A stretch of 64,000 nucleotides of DNA from Clostridiales bacterium (GCA_023145435.1 JAGLDS010000007.1:20731-84730); one strand, 5' to 3'; shown: positions 18,028-26,818, numbered from the stretch's first letter. The notes: generated by a model from the sequence alone, not told the origin. Numbers and translations are program-made.

Positions 18028-19017
18028 ATGATTTCATTCTCTGACATAAGAGGAAGACAGCTGCTCAAAAAAAAACTTATTAATGCAATAAATAATGATA
18101 TTTTTCCACATGCCTGTATATTAGTTGGAGAAAAGGGAACAGGGAAAAAAATATTTGCTAAAGCAGTAGCAAATGCGTTGCTATGTGAAAACCCAATAGA
18201 TGCAAAACCCTGTCAAAATTGTACTCACTGTTTAAGTGCATCTGTTAATGGGATTACTGAATTTTATCAATTAAAAGCAAATGGTAAATCTATAAAAGTA
18301 GATGAGATAAGAGAAATAATTAAATCAATGTCACTAAAACCAACTATTAGTCAAAGAAAAATTTATGCAATTTATGATGGCGAAAAAATGACGCCACAAG
18401 CACAGAATAGTTTGTTGAAAATATTTGAAGAACCTCCACCATATGGATATATTATTATAACGGTTAATAATCTAGAAGGTATTATACCAACTGTTTTATC
18501 ACGAGCTACAACATACCAAATTGGTAACAATTCACAAAGCGAGATTTTAAAGTTTTTACAAATGCAATCATTGGATAAGGAGTTGCTAACATTAGCTAGT
18601 CATTATTCGGAAGGCTCTATTGGAAAAGCTTTAAAAATTTTATCATCAGAAGAATTTATTAAAACTAGAGAATTAGGAGTTAGTTATGTAGAGGCTATTA
18701 TTAATCGTAAAGAGAGTGATAGCTTTGATAAAGTGAAGTTAGTAAATAAAGATAATATTGATGATTTTATGCAAGTTGTTATAAAACTATTTAAAGATAT
18801 GGTTGTTTTTCTAGAAACACAAGATGAGTTGTTCTTGATAAATAAAGACAAAAAGTATATTATAAATAACGGTATCAATAAGTATAATAGTAGTATTTTA
18901 CTTAAAGCAATATTTGTTTTGCAAGATACTGTATCCCAGCTTAAACAAAATGCTTCTAGAAAAATGACATTAGATGGGATGACTATAAGAATATTAGAGG
19001 AGTTAATTAATGATTAA
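18028..19017 (+). CDS. holB: DNA polymerase III delta-prime subunit
   Basis: 329 residues. A clamp-loader AAA+ domain with a degenerate Walker A (GEKGTGKK), the zinc-binding cysteines CENPIDAKPCQNCTHC, sensor motif NSLLKIFEEPPP and TTYQIG are visible. Delta-prime is the stator of the clamp loader. The start at 18028 lacks a good Shine-Dalgarno but sits 5 bases after darA. It overlaps ricT by 8 bases. Confidence 0.92.
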   Translation: MISFSDIRGRQLLKKKLINAINNDIFPHACILVGEKGTGKKIFAKAVANALLCENPIDAKPCQNCTHCLSASVNGITEFYQLKANGKSIKVDEIREIIKSMSLKPTISQRKIYAIYDGEKMTPQAQNSLLKIFEEPPPYGYIIITVNNLEGIIPTVLSRATTYQIGNNSQSEILKFLQMQSLDKELLTLASHYSEGSIGKALKILSSEEFIKTRELGVSYVEAIINRKESDSFDKVKLVNKDNIDDFMQVVIKLFKDMVVFLETQDELFLINKDKKYIINNGINKYNSSILLKAIFVLQDTVSQLKQNASRKMTLDGMTIRILEELIND

Positions 19018-19843
19018 GGTAGCAGGAATAAGATTCAAACAAGTTGGAAAAGTGTATTACTTTTCTCCTGGCAATCTTGATCTTCCGAAAGGTGAAAGCG
19101 TTATTGTCGAAACAAGTAAAGGAATTGAGTTTGGAAGTGTCGTATTAGAGCCTAAAGAAGTAGAAGATAAATTGGTGGTTTTACCACTAAAAGAAATAAT
19201 AAGAATTGCAACGGATAAAGATAAAGATATTATCAAAAAAAATGAGATTAAAGAAAAAGATGCTTATGCTATTTGTTATGAAAAGATTAAAAAACATAAA
19301 ATTGCAATGAAGTTAGTTAGTGTAAATTATGCTTTTGAAGGAAATAAAATCCTATTTCATTTTACTGCTGAAGGACGAGTTGATTTTCGAGAATTAGTTA
19401 AAGATTTAGCCGGGGTATTTAGAACCAGGATTGAACTACGACAAATTGGTATTAGAGATGAAGCTAAAATATTAGGAGGTGTTGGTATTTGCGGACGAAC
19501 ACTTTGTTGTAATTCATTTTTAGATGAGTTTCAACCTGTGTCAATTAAAATGGCAAAAGATCAAAATCTATCTCTAAATCCAACAAAGATATCAGGAATT
19601 TGTTCGCGGTTGATGTGTTGTCTTCGATATGAGCATGAAGCTTATCAAGATTTAATTAAGAATTCGCCAGGAATTGGGTCACTAGTTACTACTGTTGATG
19701 GTAAAGGTGAAGTTGTATCAGTTAGTCTTTTAAAAGGGAATGTAAGAGTTAAAGTTCAAAAAGGTGATAATATTGAGGTTAATGAGTATTCAATAAATGA
19801 TTTAACAGTTCAAAAGTGGTCTAAGAAAAGACATAAAACTTAA
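19010..19843 (+). CDS. ricT: PSP1-domain protein, RicT/YaaT family
   Basis: 277 residues. The PSP1 C-terminal domain contains the cysteine clusters GVGICGRTLCC and ISGICSRLMCCLRYEHEAY, which hold iron-sulfur clusters in the RicAFT complex. In Bacillus this protein works with RicA and RicF in RNase Y-dependent mRNA maturation and in sporulation and competence. A GAGGAG site within the end of holB serves the ATG. The protein ends before a fresh promoter for the ferredoxin gene. Confidence 0.93.
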   Translation: MIKVAGIRFKQVGKVYYFSPGNLDLPKGESVIVETSKGIEFGSVVLEPKEVEDKLVVLPLKEIIRIATDKDKDIIKKNEIKEKDAYAICYEKIKKHKIAMKLVSVNYAFEGNKILFHFTAEGRVDFRELVKDLAGVFRTRIELRQIGIRDEAKILGGVGICGRTLCCNSFLDEFQPVSIKMAKDQNLSLNPTKISGICSRLMCCLRYEHEAYQDLIKNSPGIGSLVTTVDGKGEVVSVSLLKGNVRVKVQKGDNIEVNEYSINDLTVQKWSKKRHKT

Positions 19844-19878
19844 AAATTAAATTAATAGGAAAATAAAGAAAAAGGCAA

Positions 19879-19907
19879 TTGATTTTAATAATTGACTGCT
19901 ATATAAT
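19879..19907 (+). promoter_or_regulatory. Sigma-A promoter of the ferredoxin gene
   Basis: TTGATT at 19879-19884 and TATAAT at 19902-19907 are separated by 17 bases. The leader is about 22 bases and carries TCGGAGGT before the ATG. Confidence 0.75.
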
Positions 19908-19935
19908 ATGATTAATAAAATCGGAGGTAGAACAA

Positions 19936-20106
19936 ATGGCTTATAAAATTAACGATGCTTGTATTAGCTGTGGAGCTTGTGTAAGCGAATGTCCAGTTGA
20001 TGCAATAACGGCTGGTGACAACATTTATATTATTGATGCTGATACATGCATAGACTGTGGAGCATGCTTAGATGTCTGTCCAGTAGAAGCACCACAACCA
20101 GAATAA
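19936..20106 (+). CDS. 2[4Fe-4S] ferredoxin, clostridial type
   Basis: A 56-residue protein, small enough to be missed. It has two CxxCxxCxxxCP cluster motifs, one starting at Cys9 ([12 protein letters not shown]) and one at Cys38 ([12 protein letters not shown]), and the acidic, duplicated layout of clostridial ferredoxin. It carries low-potential electrons for pyruvate:ferredoxin oxidoreductase, hydrogenase and similar enzymes in anaerobes. It is monocistronic: its own consensus promoter lies upstream, CGGAGG stands at the right spacing before the ATG, and a perfect terminator hairpin follows. Confidence 0.97.
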   Translation: MAYKINDACISCGACVSECPVDAITAGDNIYIIDADTCIDCGACLDVCPVEAPQPE

Positions 20107-20130
20107 TTATTTATTAATTAACAATGTAAG

Positions 20131-20158
20131 CAGGCGAATGGTATTCGCCTGTTTTGTT
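20131..20158 (+). terminator. Rho-independent terminator after ferredoxin
   Basis: A perfect 9-bp stem, CAGGCGAAT (20131-20139) with ATTCGCCTG (20143-20151), a GGT loop and a T-rich tail TTTTGTTT. Confidence 0.93.
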
Positions 20159-20173
20159 TAGTAGGAAAAAATA

Positions 20174-20776
20174 ATGGAACAATACTTTGAAAAACAACCA
20201 ACTGTAGCAAGTGAAGAAAAAAAAATAACATGGCATTTAAACAAGATACCTTTTCAATTTTATACTGATCGTGGTGTGTTTTCTAGAAATGCTGTTGATT
20301 TTGGTTCTCTTACTTTAATTGAAGCTATAAAAAAAGATTGCTCAAATATTGACACATATCTTGATTTAGGGTGTGGATATGGACCAATTGGAATTATTTT
20401 ATCAAATTTTATTTCTATTAAGCATGCAAGTTTTAGTGATCACAATCTAAGGGCTGTTGAATTAACTAAAAAAAACTTAGTTTTAAACAATATTTCATAT
20501 CAGAAAGTAATTAATTCAGATGGTTTTTCTTCTATTTTTGATATTTTTCAGGTGATTTCATTAAACCCACCAATTAGAGCTGGAAAGGAAGTTGTTTTTA
20601 ACTTATATGATGGATGCTATAAACATCTAAAACAAAATGGTATCTTATATATTGTGGTTCAGAAAAAGCAAGGTGCAAATAGTCATTTTGATGAATTATT
20701 TAAGTTATTTGGAAATTGTGAGATACTTTTTAAGGATAAAGGGTACCATGTCTTAAAATCTATAAAAAAAATATGA
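20174..20776 (+). CDS. Class I SAM-dependent methyltransferase, RsmC-like
   Basis: 200 residues. The SAM-binding motif DLGCGYGPIGI and the catalytic NPP-type motif (LNPPIRAGKE) are those of small RsmC/YbxB-type enzymes that make m2G in 16S rRNA. The FYTDRGVFSRNAVDFGS lead-in is also typical. The target base is inferred from family only. TAGGAAAAA precedes the ATG. It begins just after the ferredoxin terminator and its end is followed 19 bases later by the NTPase-Asp23 gene. Confidence 0.88.
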   Translation: MEQYFEKQPTVASEEKKITWHLNKIPFQFYTDRGVFSRNAVDFGSLTLIEAIKKDCSNIDTYLDLGCGYGPIGIILSNFISIKHASFSDHNLRAVELTKKNLVLNNISYQKVINSDGFSSIFDIFQVISLNPPIRAGKEVVFNLYDGCYKHLKQNGILYIVVQKKQGANSHFDELFKLFGNCEILFKDKGYHVLKSIKKI

Positions 20777-20795
20777 TATACTATAAAAAGAAGTT

Positions 20796-21626
20796 ATGAG
20801 AGTTTATGCATTAGTTGGTCCTCCAGGGACTGGCAAAAGTCATAAGTCTACCATGCTAGCCAGTGATATGGGAATTGACTATATCATAGATGATGGGTTA
20901 TTAATTGGTAGCAATAAAGTGTTAGCTGGCACTAGTGCCAAAGCGGAACAAACAAAAATTGCCTCTGTAAAAAGGGCACTCTTTTTTGACGAAGCTCATA
21001 GAAGAGAGATGATAAAAGCTATAAAAGTAAATAAAGTTGAAAGAGTACTAGTACTTGGAACATCGGATAAAATGGTACGTGAAATTGCCAATAAACTTGA
21101 TTTAGATGAAATACAACGTACTATTTATATTCATGATATTTCAGAAGAAGAAGAAATAAAAAAAGCCTTATTTAATCGAAAAAACAAAGGAAAGCATGTT
21201 ATACCTGTTCCTACCTTTGAAATAAAGAAGGATTTTAGCGGTTACTTACTTGATCCCTTATATGTTTTTCGCAAAAAAGGTTTAAATAATTATGTGTCTG
21301 AAGGTAGTAAAACCATTGTTAGACCTACTTTTAGTTTTTTGGGAAATTATACCATATCAAATAATGCTCTATACCAAATTGCAAATTATGCTGCTAGTAC
21401 TGTTCAAGGGTATGAAGGAATGACACGTTTTCGAATAATTAAAAAAGAAGGTGGGATTAGCATAGATATGTATATTACACTTAACTATCAATATTCTATT
21501 TTTGACACACTGAAGGAAATTCAGATTACAACTAAAAAAACATTAGAAAGGCTTACTGCACTTCATTTGCACAGTCTTGACATTACTGTTAGACACATTA
21601 TAATTGATAATGAGATATATCCTTAA
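20796..21626 (+). CDS. P-loop NTPase fused to Asp23/Gls24-like domain
   Basis: 276 residues. Residues 1-150 form a P-loop ATPase with Walker A GPPGTGKS (K14) and a possible Walker B LFFDEAH near 62-68. Residues about 172-270 look like an Asp23/Gls24 (YloU-like) domain, with NYTISNNALYQIANYAASTVQGYEGM followed by a strand and IQITTKKTLERL. Asp23 proteins are membrane-associated or envelope stress proteins, or partners in fatty acid kinase loci. Asp23 domains normally stand alone, so the fusion links ATP binding to that family. A box TGATATACT lies just upstream and would give a very short leader. The role is unknown. Confidence 0.75.
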   Translation: MRVYALVGPPGTGKSHKSTMLASDMGIDYIIDDGLLIGSNKVLAGTSAKAEQTKIASVKRALFFDEAHRREMIKAIKVNKVERVLVLGTSDKMVREIANKLDLDEIQRTIYIHDISEEEEIKKALFNRKNKGKHVIPVPTFEIKKDFSGYLLDPLYVFRKKGLNNYVSEGSKTIVRPTFSFLGNYTISNNALYQIANYAASTVQGYEGMTRFRIIKKEGGISIDMYITLNYQYSIFDTLKEIQITTKKTLERLTALHLHSLDITVRHIIIDNEIYP

Positions 21627-21629
21627 TAT

Positions 21630-22361
21630 TTATTTAAAATCACAATAAGAAATAAATTTTTCAATGGTTCTTGGTACAGCGTCTTCAGATGTTTTCCAAG
21701 AAGCTTTTTCATTTCTATGATCAAACTTTTGTGCAAACCACTGAACATCATTTAATATTCTTTCCATATTATGACTCATTAAAGTATTCATTTCAAGAGT
21801 GAAGGTTGTTAATTTTTTTCTAGATAAATTGTTTTTTGCAAATTGTAATAGTTGTTGATAATGGCGTAAACAAAACCCTTTTGATTCCACAACTTTTTTT
21901 CTAAATGATGGGTCTTTATCATACATCCAATAAAAAACATCAAAATATCGTTCCATAGTAGAGTTCATTTTATTACATACTTCACAAGAAGATTCGAGAC
22001 TAAGAAAAAAATCAGATAGGTCATCAATCATTTTCCCTGAGTTTATTTTTGTTGTTTTTTTCACATCTTTAATATGCTTTTTTACTATTTCCTGATATAA
22101 GTCCATCTGGTGTTGAAGATGGGTATCTAGAACTAAAGATAACCCTAAAACATTTTGTCTTTTTAAGTATAATTGTTTCATATGACGACGACAAAACCCT
22201 ATTTCATTTGTTGCTACACGTGTATCAGGTTCCATACTTGAAGGTCCTAAAATAAATGAAAGAGTTTTTTCTTCTAAGTCTTTTTCAAGTAGACAAATAG
22301 GACATTCACAGTCAGTGGCAAAAGCATCATTCACAGGAATAGTATAAATTGTTTCTTTCAT
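21630..22361 (-). CDS. DUF6062 family protein with paired zinc-type motifs
   Basis: 243 residues from the ATG at 22361, which has a strong GAGGAG site; longer in-frame starts have none and add an unrelated hydrophobic stretch. Two halves each carry a CxxC followed by a CxxH motif: CPIC and CRRH in the first, CEVC and CLRH in the second. This pattern suggests two metal sites. I recognise it as DUF6062, common in Clostridia, with no known function. It converges on the NTPase-Asp23 gene (3 bases apart) and is divergent from ogg. Confidence 0.85.
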   Translation of the reverse strand: MKETIYTIPVNDAFATDCECPICLLEKDLEEKTLSFILGPSSMEPDTRVATNEIGFCRRHMKQLYLKRQNVLGLSLVLDTHLQHQMDLYQEIVKKHIKDVKKTTKINSGKMIDDLSDFFLSLESSCEVCNKMNSTMERYFDVFYWMYDKDPSFRKKVVESKGFCLRHYQQLLQFAKNNLSRKKLTTFTLEMNTLMSHNMERILNDVQWFAQKFDHRNEKASWKTSEDAVPRTIEKFISYCDFK

Positions 22362-22420
22362 AGTATATCTCCTCGATTCTAGTGATATAATTATAACATA
22401 AACGGAAAGGAAAATTGTTA

Positions 22421-23269
22421 ATGAGTACAAGTACAATTATTATAAAGGACATATATAATTTTAATTTAGTTCAAACTATAGAAAGTGGTCAGTGCTTTAG
22501 ATGGGAAAAAGTTGATGAAGCACGTTATCAAGGAACCGCGTATCATAGAACCATTACTATTGGACAAATAAATAATGATTTATATATTGATGGTACAACT
22601 CCTAAAGAGTTTCAGTACATCTGGTTACCATATTTTGATTTAGAAGGAAATTATGAACATATTATTGAATTTCTTTCTATAGATCCTTTACTAAAAAAAG
22701 CAATGAAAGGTGCAAGTGGATTACATGTTTTAAAACAAGAACCATTTGAAACGCTAATTAGTTATATTATTTCAGCAAATAATCATATACCAAGAATTAA
22801 AAAGATTATTAAAATATTAAGTGAAACTTTAGGTGATGAAATTATCTTAGATGAGCAAACAACTTATGCTTTTCCCACTGAAAAACAATTAGCACTTGCT
22901 AGTATTGATGATGTAAATAAGTGTAAAGCAGGATTTCGCAATAAGTATATTCATAAAACGGCTAAAAGCATATATGAAAAAAACTATGATTTTATAAAAT
23001 TAAAAGATATGTCATATGAAAAAGCAAAAAACAATTTAAAGCAATTTCTAGGAGTTGGGGATAAAGTAGCTGATTGTGCTTTGTTATTTAGTGGAATTCG
23101 TCTTGATGCTTTTCCAGTAGATGTTTGGATTAAGCGGGTTATTGAAAGAGAATATGGAAAAAATGATATGTCGCTTACAGATATTGCTCAATTTGGAAGA
23201 GTGCAATTCGGTAAGTATGCAGGATATGCTAACAATTATTTATTTAATTATATTAGAAATACTGATTAG
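22421..23269 (+). CDS. ogg: 8-oxoguanine DNA glycosylase
   Basis: 282 residues. The N-terminal OGG_N segment (FNLVQTIESGQCFRW) and the helix-hairpin-helix GPD region are intact: the catalytic lysine in LGVGDKVADC (K215) and the catalytic aspartate in FPVDVWIKR (D234). The protein removes 8-oxoguanine opposite cytosine in base excision repair. The ATG at 22421 is chosen over a TTG at 22415 by spacing from GGAAAGG. It is transcribed away from the DUF6062 gene; a TGATATAAT box at 22383 is a likely promoter. Confidence 0.92.
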   Translation: MSTSTIIIKDIYNFNLVQTIESGQCFRWEKVDEARYQGTAYHRTITIGQINNDLYIDGTTPKEFQYIWLPYFDLEGNYEHIIEFLSIDPLLKKAMKGASGLHVLKQEPFETLISYIISANNHIPRIKKIIKILSETLGDEIILDEQTTYAFPTEKQLALASIDDVNKCKAGFRNKYIHKTAKSIYEKNYDFIKLKDMSYEKAKNNLKQFLGVGDKVADCALLFSGIRLDAFPVDVWIKRVIEREYGKNDMSLTDIAQFGRVQFGKYAGYANNYLFNYIRNTD

Positions 23270-23355
23270 TTACTGACAGATTATACCTTTTACACAAGAA
23301 TAGAAATAATGGAAGTGAAATATTAATTGTATACAAAAATACTCTAATAATAAAC

Positions 23356-23384
23356 TTGAAATAACTTTTTGTTATAGTTATAAT
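23356..23384 (+). promoter_or_regulatory. Consensus promoter of the 6S RNA gene
   Basis: TTGAAA at 23356-23361 and TATAAT at 23379-23384 are exactly 17 bases apart. The predicted transcription start is near 23391, just before the outer stem of the RNA. Confidence 0.8.
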
Positions 23385-23390
23385 TAATAT

Positions 23391-23620
23391 ATAGAGTATG
23401 AAATTCATTCCTGAAATGTACGAATAAACATTGGTGTTTTGAACCTACAATGGACAATTGGGAGTTTGCGTTTAGATATGACGGTCAGGCCTTTTACAAA
23501 ATCCGACATTATCCTTAAGGTTAATGCAACGGCAAAGGAAAACTACAGTTTCTAACAGAACACCCACCTAGTGTACACACTAGGAGTCAAAACCTAATGG
23601 ACGGCATTTTGGGAATTTAC
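23391..23620 (+). ncRNA. ssrS: 6S RNA
   Basis: A 230-base transcript behind a consensus promoter with no reading frame. The two ends pair over 12 bases: ATTCCTGAAATG at 23407-23418 with CATTTTGGGAAT at 23605-23616. The 3' side reads GGACGGCATTTTGGGAAT, which matches the 3' end of known 6S RNAs (E. coli: GGCGGCATCTCGGAGAT). TTGAACCTACAA, the ACACCCACCT block and the hairpin CCTAGTG/CACTAGG at 23567-23584 match my memory of clostridial 6S RNA. 6S binds housekeeping RNA polymerase by mimicking an open promoter. The 3' end lies 2 bases from the stop of the convergent nitrilase-GDPD gene. The exact ends are estimates. Confidence 0.85.
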
Positions 23621-25179
23621 TACTTACTCTTTTTTATTGCCTTTATAATGGTAGGGGCAATATTTGTTAAGATTGTATCAATTCCTCTATTAATAAATTC
23701 TTGTGCTTCTAATTCATCATCAGCATAAAACATGTTACATATGACACCGATTTTTTTTGCATCTCTAATTGTTTTATCTTTCACTGCTCTACCAAACTGT
23801 ACTATTTGACATTCATATTTTTCAACATAATCAAGTTGATCATCTCTATTTTGAGCCGCAAGACACGCTCGTCTTAAATGTGGTGCGTGGAGTAGGGATA
23901 AGGATAGAACATCTTCAACCCCAGCTATGTAAATCATTTGTTCACAATCATATTTTTTTGCTAGCTTACTAACTTTTTTAATAACCCAACCATCAATACC
24001 AGGATCATAGACATGAATATTCATATTTATTAATCCACTACAAGCTATAAATACTTCTTCAAGAGTTGGCACTGTTATACCTTTCCAATATTCATTTAAA
24101 TAAATACCGGCATCTTCGCTTCTTATTTGCTCTAAGGTCAAGTTATTTACAAAACCGCTACCTGTTGTTGTTCTATCAATGGTAGAATCGTGACAAATAA
24201 CCACTTTTTTATCTTTAGTAATACGTAAATCAAATTCAATTTCATCAGCACCAACAGCAATAGCTGCTAAAAAGGCTGGTAATGTGTTTTCTGGACAACC
24301 GTGAGATAAACCTCTATGAGCACATACCCTGGGATAAGAATAAGTATCGCTCATTCTTATATGACTACCACCAGAACGGTACAATGTAGGACGTCTAAAT
24401 TTATTAACGATATCTCTAGAGTTCATCTTATCTAATCCATGAGCAAGTGGGCGAGGTCGCTTTTTAAAAGGATTAATAGTGACACTAAATAACCCTTCTT
24501 CTTGTTTAGCTTGAAGTAACATTTCTCCTAAAGGAGAAGATATTTGTGAATATCCACCTGTTAAACTATTACTTCCCATAGAGTAAGAGGCTCTAATGAC
24601 ATAGGCTTCACTATCTAATGCCCTTGCATTAACTTGTGTCATTAATGCTTCAATGCGCTCACTTCGTTGATAAGAAGGTGCAAGGATAATATCTGGCTTT
24701 TTGTAAGCAACAGCTTCAAAAAACTCAGTGAAATACAATTCAAAACATGTTGCGAATGAATATTTTACTCCATCAACTTCTACTAATAACACTTCATTAC
24801 CAGGTGTAATCCCATCAGTTATTTCGGGATAGGCTAAATGAGTCTTTTTATATATTGCTTCGATGATACCTTTTTTTGAAATGAGTATTGTTGCATTGTA
24901 TAAAAGCTTATTTTCTTCGATTAACATATTAATTGAAATAGTGGTCTTTGTTTCTTTTGCTCTTTTTTTTAGTACATTTAAAAGTTTGGTATTGTACTTT
25001 CTTATATGAATAAGTTCCTTTTGCACATCATTCATTCCAGCACAATTAGAATATTCTGGAAATACTAGTAAATCTATATCTTCTAATGGTTGATTACATA
25101 CATCAATAATCTTTTTTATTACATCAACAGTTTGTTCATAGTTTTTAGGATATTTTGGTTGATAAATGGAAATATTCAT
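23620..25179 (-). CDS. Nitrilase-superfamily amidohydrolase fused to glycerophosphodiester phosphodiesterase
   Basis: 519 residues in two enzyme domains. Residues 1-240 are a carbon-nitrogen hydrolase with the Glu-Lys-Cys triad: E42 in FPEYSN, K112 in YKKTHL and C145 in ATCFEL. Residues about 282-519 are a GDPD-type phosphodiesterase with CAHRGLS (H288), CPENT, DEIEFDLR and ICHDSTIDR (H330). No signal peptide is visible. The nitrilase half would cleave an amide and the GDPD half a phosphodiester such as glycerophosphoethanolamine; the joined substrate is unknown. AGAGGTAA precedes the ATG. It is 11 bases behind cysS, so it likely shares the T-box-controlled transcript. Confidence 0.88.
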   Translation of the reverse strand: MNISIYQPKYPKNYEQTVDVIKKIIDVCNQPLEDIDLLVFPEYSNCAGMNDVQKELIHIRKYNTKLLNVLKKRAKETKTTISINMLIEENKLLYNATILISKKGIIEAIYKKTHLAYPEITDGITPGNEVLLVEVDGVKYSFATCFELYFTEFFEAVAYKKPDIILAPSYQRSERIEALMTQVNARALDSEAYVIRASYSMGSNSLTGGYSQISSPLGEMLLQAKQEEGLFSVTINPFKKRPRPLAHGLDKMNSRDIVNKFRRPTLYRSGGSHIRMSDTYSYPRVCAHRGLSHGCPENTLPAFLAAIAVGADEIEFDLRITKDKKVVICHDSTIDRTTTGSGFVNNLTLEQIRSEDAGIYLNEYWKGITVPTLEEVFIACSGLINMNIHVYDPGIDGWVIKKVSKLAKKYDCEQMIYIAGVEDVLSLSLLHAPHLRRACLAAQNRDDQLDYVEKYECQIVQFGRAVKDKTIRDAKKIGVICNMFYADDELEAQEFINRGIDTILTNIAPTIIKAIKKSK

Positions 25180-25190
25180 AAATTACCTCT

Positions 25191-26582
25191 TTATATGATT
25201 TTTAGTTTATAATCATCTTTAGTATCTTCAATAGTATAGCCTTTTTCTAACAATAAATCTCTTAGTTCATCAGATTTTTTATAATCTTTATTTTTCCTAG
25301 CTATCAAACGCTGATTAGCTAAAGCAATTACATCCGCGGGTATAGTGATTTCAATATCTCGTTGTAATATTCCAAGAATATCACCTAACTTTTGTAACAT
25401 AGTAATGGCTAAATTAGCAGTTTTAACTGATGTAACGTTTGTTAGATTAACTTTTTTTACTAAATCAAACATGGAAGCAATACCATCCGCTGTGTTAAAA
25501 TCATCATCCATATGAATTATAAATTGTTTTTCTGTTTCATCAATAAAAGTAAGTAATTCTGATTCGTTTTCCGTTACTTCTTTAATTTTTGAAGTTGTTT
25601 TTATATATGTAAGGTTTTTTAAACATTCATATTGTCTATCTAATCCGTTTTTTGCACTATCTAATAATTTATCTGAAAAATTTATGGGGCTTCTATAATG
25701 AGAAGAGAGAATAAAAAATCTCAATACTTCATAATCGAATTTTTTGATAATATCTTTAACTGTGAAAAAATTTCCAAGGGATTTAGACATTTTTTGATTA
25801 TCAACATTAATAAATCCATTATGTAACCAGTAGTTAGCAAAGGGCTTACCAGTGGCAGCTTCACTTTGAGCAATTTCGTTTTCATGATGGGGAAACAATA
25901 AATCTTGGCCACCTGAGTGAATATCTATTGTTTCACCTAAATATTTCATAGACATGGCAGAACATTCTATATGCCAACCAGGACGACCTTGTCCCCATGG
26001 GCTACTCCAGAATGGTTCGTTTTCTTTTTTTGATTTCCATAGGGCAAAATCAGTTGGATTCTTTTTTCGTTTATCTAATTCTACTCTGCTACCAGATTCC
26101 AAGTCGTCAAAATTATGTTTAGATAATTTACCATAAGGTTTGTATGCTTTTGTATCAAAATATACATCACCATCTACCTCGTAGGCAAAACCTTTTTGTT
26201 GTAAGGTTTTTACTAACTTAATAATTGGACCAATATTTTCAGTAGCTTTTGGATGAAAATCTGCATGTTTAACACCTAATTTTTCGGAATCATTAAAGTA
26301 TTCTTTAATATATCTATCAGCTAATTCCTTAATAGTAATGCCTTCTTCATTTGCTTTATTAATCATTTTATCATCAATATCTGTAAAATTCTGAACAAAG
26401 GTTACTTCATATCCTCTAAAAATTAAATATTTTCTTAGTGTATCAAAGATTATAAAATTCCGCCCATTACCAATATGAAAATAGTTATAAACTGTTGGAC
26501 CACAGTTATACATTTTTACTTTATTTGCTTCAATTGGTATGAATTCTTCTTTACTTCTGCTTAAAGAGTTATATAATTTCAT
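25191..26582 (-). CDS. cysS: Cysteinyl-tRNA synthetase
   Basis: 463 residues, the usual CysRS length. The class I signature appears as HIGN (YFHIGNGRN), and KMSKSLGNF is intact. The zinc ligands are represented by C27 in NCGPTVYNY and by the later WHIECSAMS and HENEIAQSE. It charges tRNA-Cys. A T-box riboswitch with a UGC (Cys) specifier lies directly upstream. The nitrilase-GDPD gene follows 11 bases after the stop. Confidence 0.97.
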   Translation of the reverse strand: MKLYNSLSRSKEEFIPIEANKVKMYNCGPTVYNYFHIGNGRNFIIFDTLRKYLIFRGYEVTFVQNFTDIDDKMINKANEEGITIKELADRYIKEYFNDSEKLGVKHADFHPKATENIGPIIKLVKTLQQKGFAYEVDGDVYFDTKAYKPYGKLSKHNFDDLESGSRVELDKRKKNPTDFALWKSKKENEPFWSSPWGQGRPGWHIECSAMSMKYLGETIDIHSGGQDLLFPHHENEIAQSEAATGKPFANYWLHNGFINVDNQKMSKSLGNFFTVKDIIKKFDYEVLRFFILSSHYRSPINFSDKLLDSAKNGLDRQYECLKNLTYIKTTSKIKEVTENESELLTFIDETEKQFIIHMDDDFNTADGIASMFDLVKKVNLTNVTSVKTANLAITMLQKLGDILGILQRDIEITIPADVIALANQRLIARKNKDYKKSDELRDLLLEKGYTIEDTKDDYKLKII

Positions 26583-26595
26583 TGTTTTCTCCTAT

Positions 26596-26628
26596 AAAAA
26601 AGCCTCTACTCCACTAAGGGATAGAGGC
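26596..26628 (-). terminator. T-box controlled terminator
   Basis: On the minus strand GCCTCTA (26628-26622) pairs with TAGAGGC (26608-26602) and is followed by a U-run from six A residues at 26596-26601. It is the terminator form of the cysS leader and overlaps the antiterminator. Confidence 0.92.
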
Positions 26629-26818
26629 GTAATACGCGGTTCCACTCTACATTGTACTTAAATTAAGTATAACGGCTAATCCCCGTAACAAATTTCTTTG
26701 TTAGCTGCTCCAAGATGCACTTTCTGTTATTTATATGGTCTTGGCTTTCAGCATAAGTGCCAAGATTCTCTGTCATATATTTTTAACATACTCTTTCTTT
26801 TCATCGCAGAAAATATAA
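26596..26818 (-). promoter_or_regulatory. T-box riboswitch, Cys-specific, of cysS
   Basis: The leader RNA of about 220 bases has all T-box landmarks on the minus strand: AGAGA and a GNUG-like apical stem in stem I, the specifier loop with UGC at 26719-26717 (in GAAAGUGCAUCU), and the conserved T-box sequence GAGTGGAACCGCG at about 26648-26635, then the terminator. UGC codes for cysteine, matching the downstream gene. Uncharged tRNA-Cys should stabilise antitermination and switch on cysS and probably the nitrilase-GDPD gene. Confidence 0.95.
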
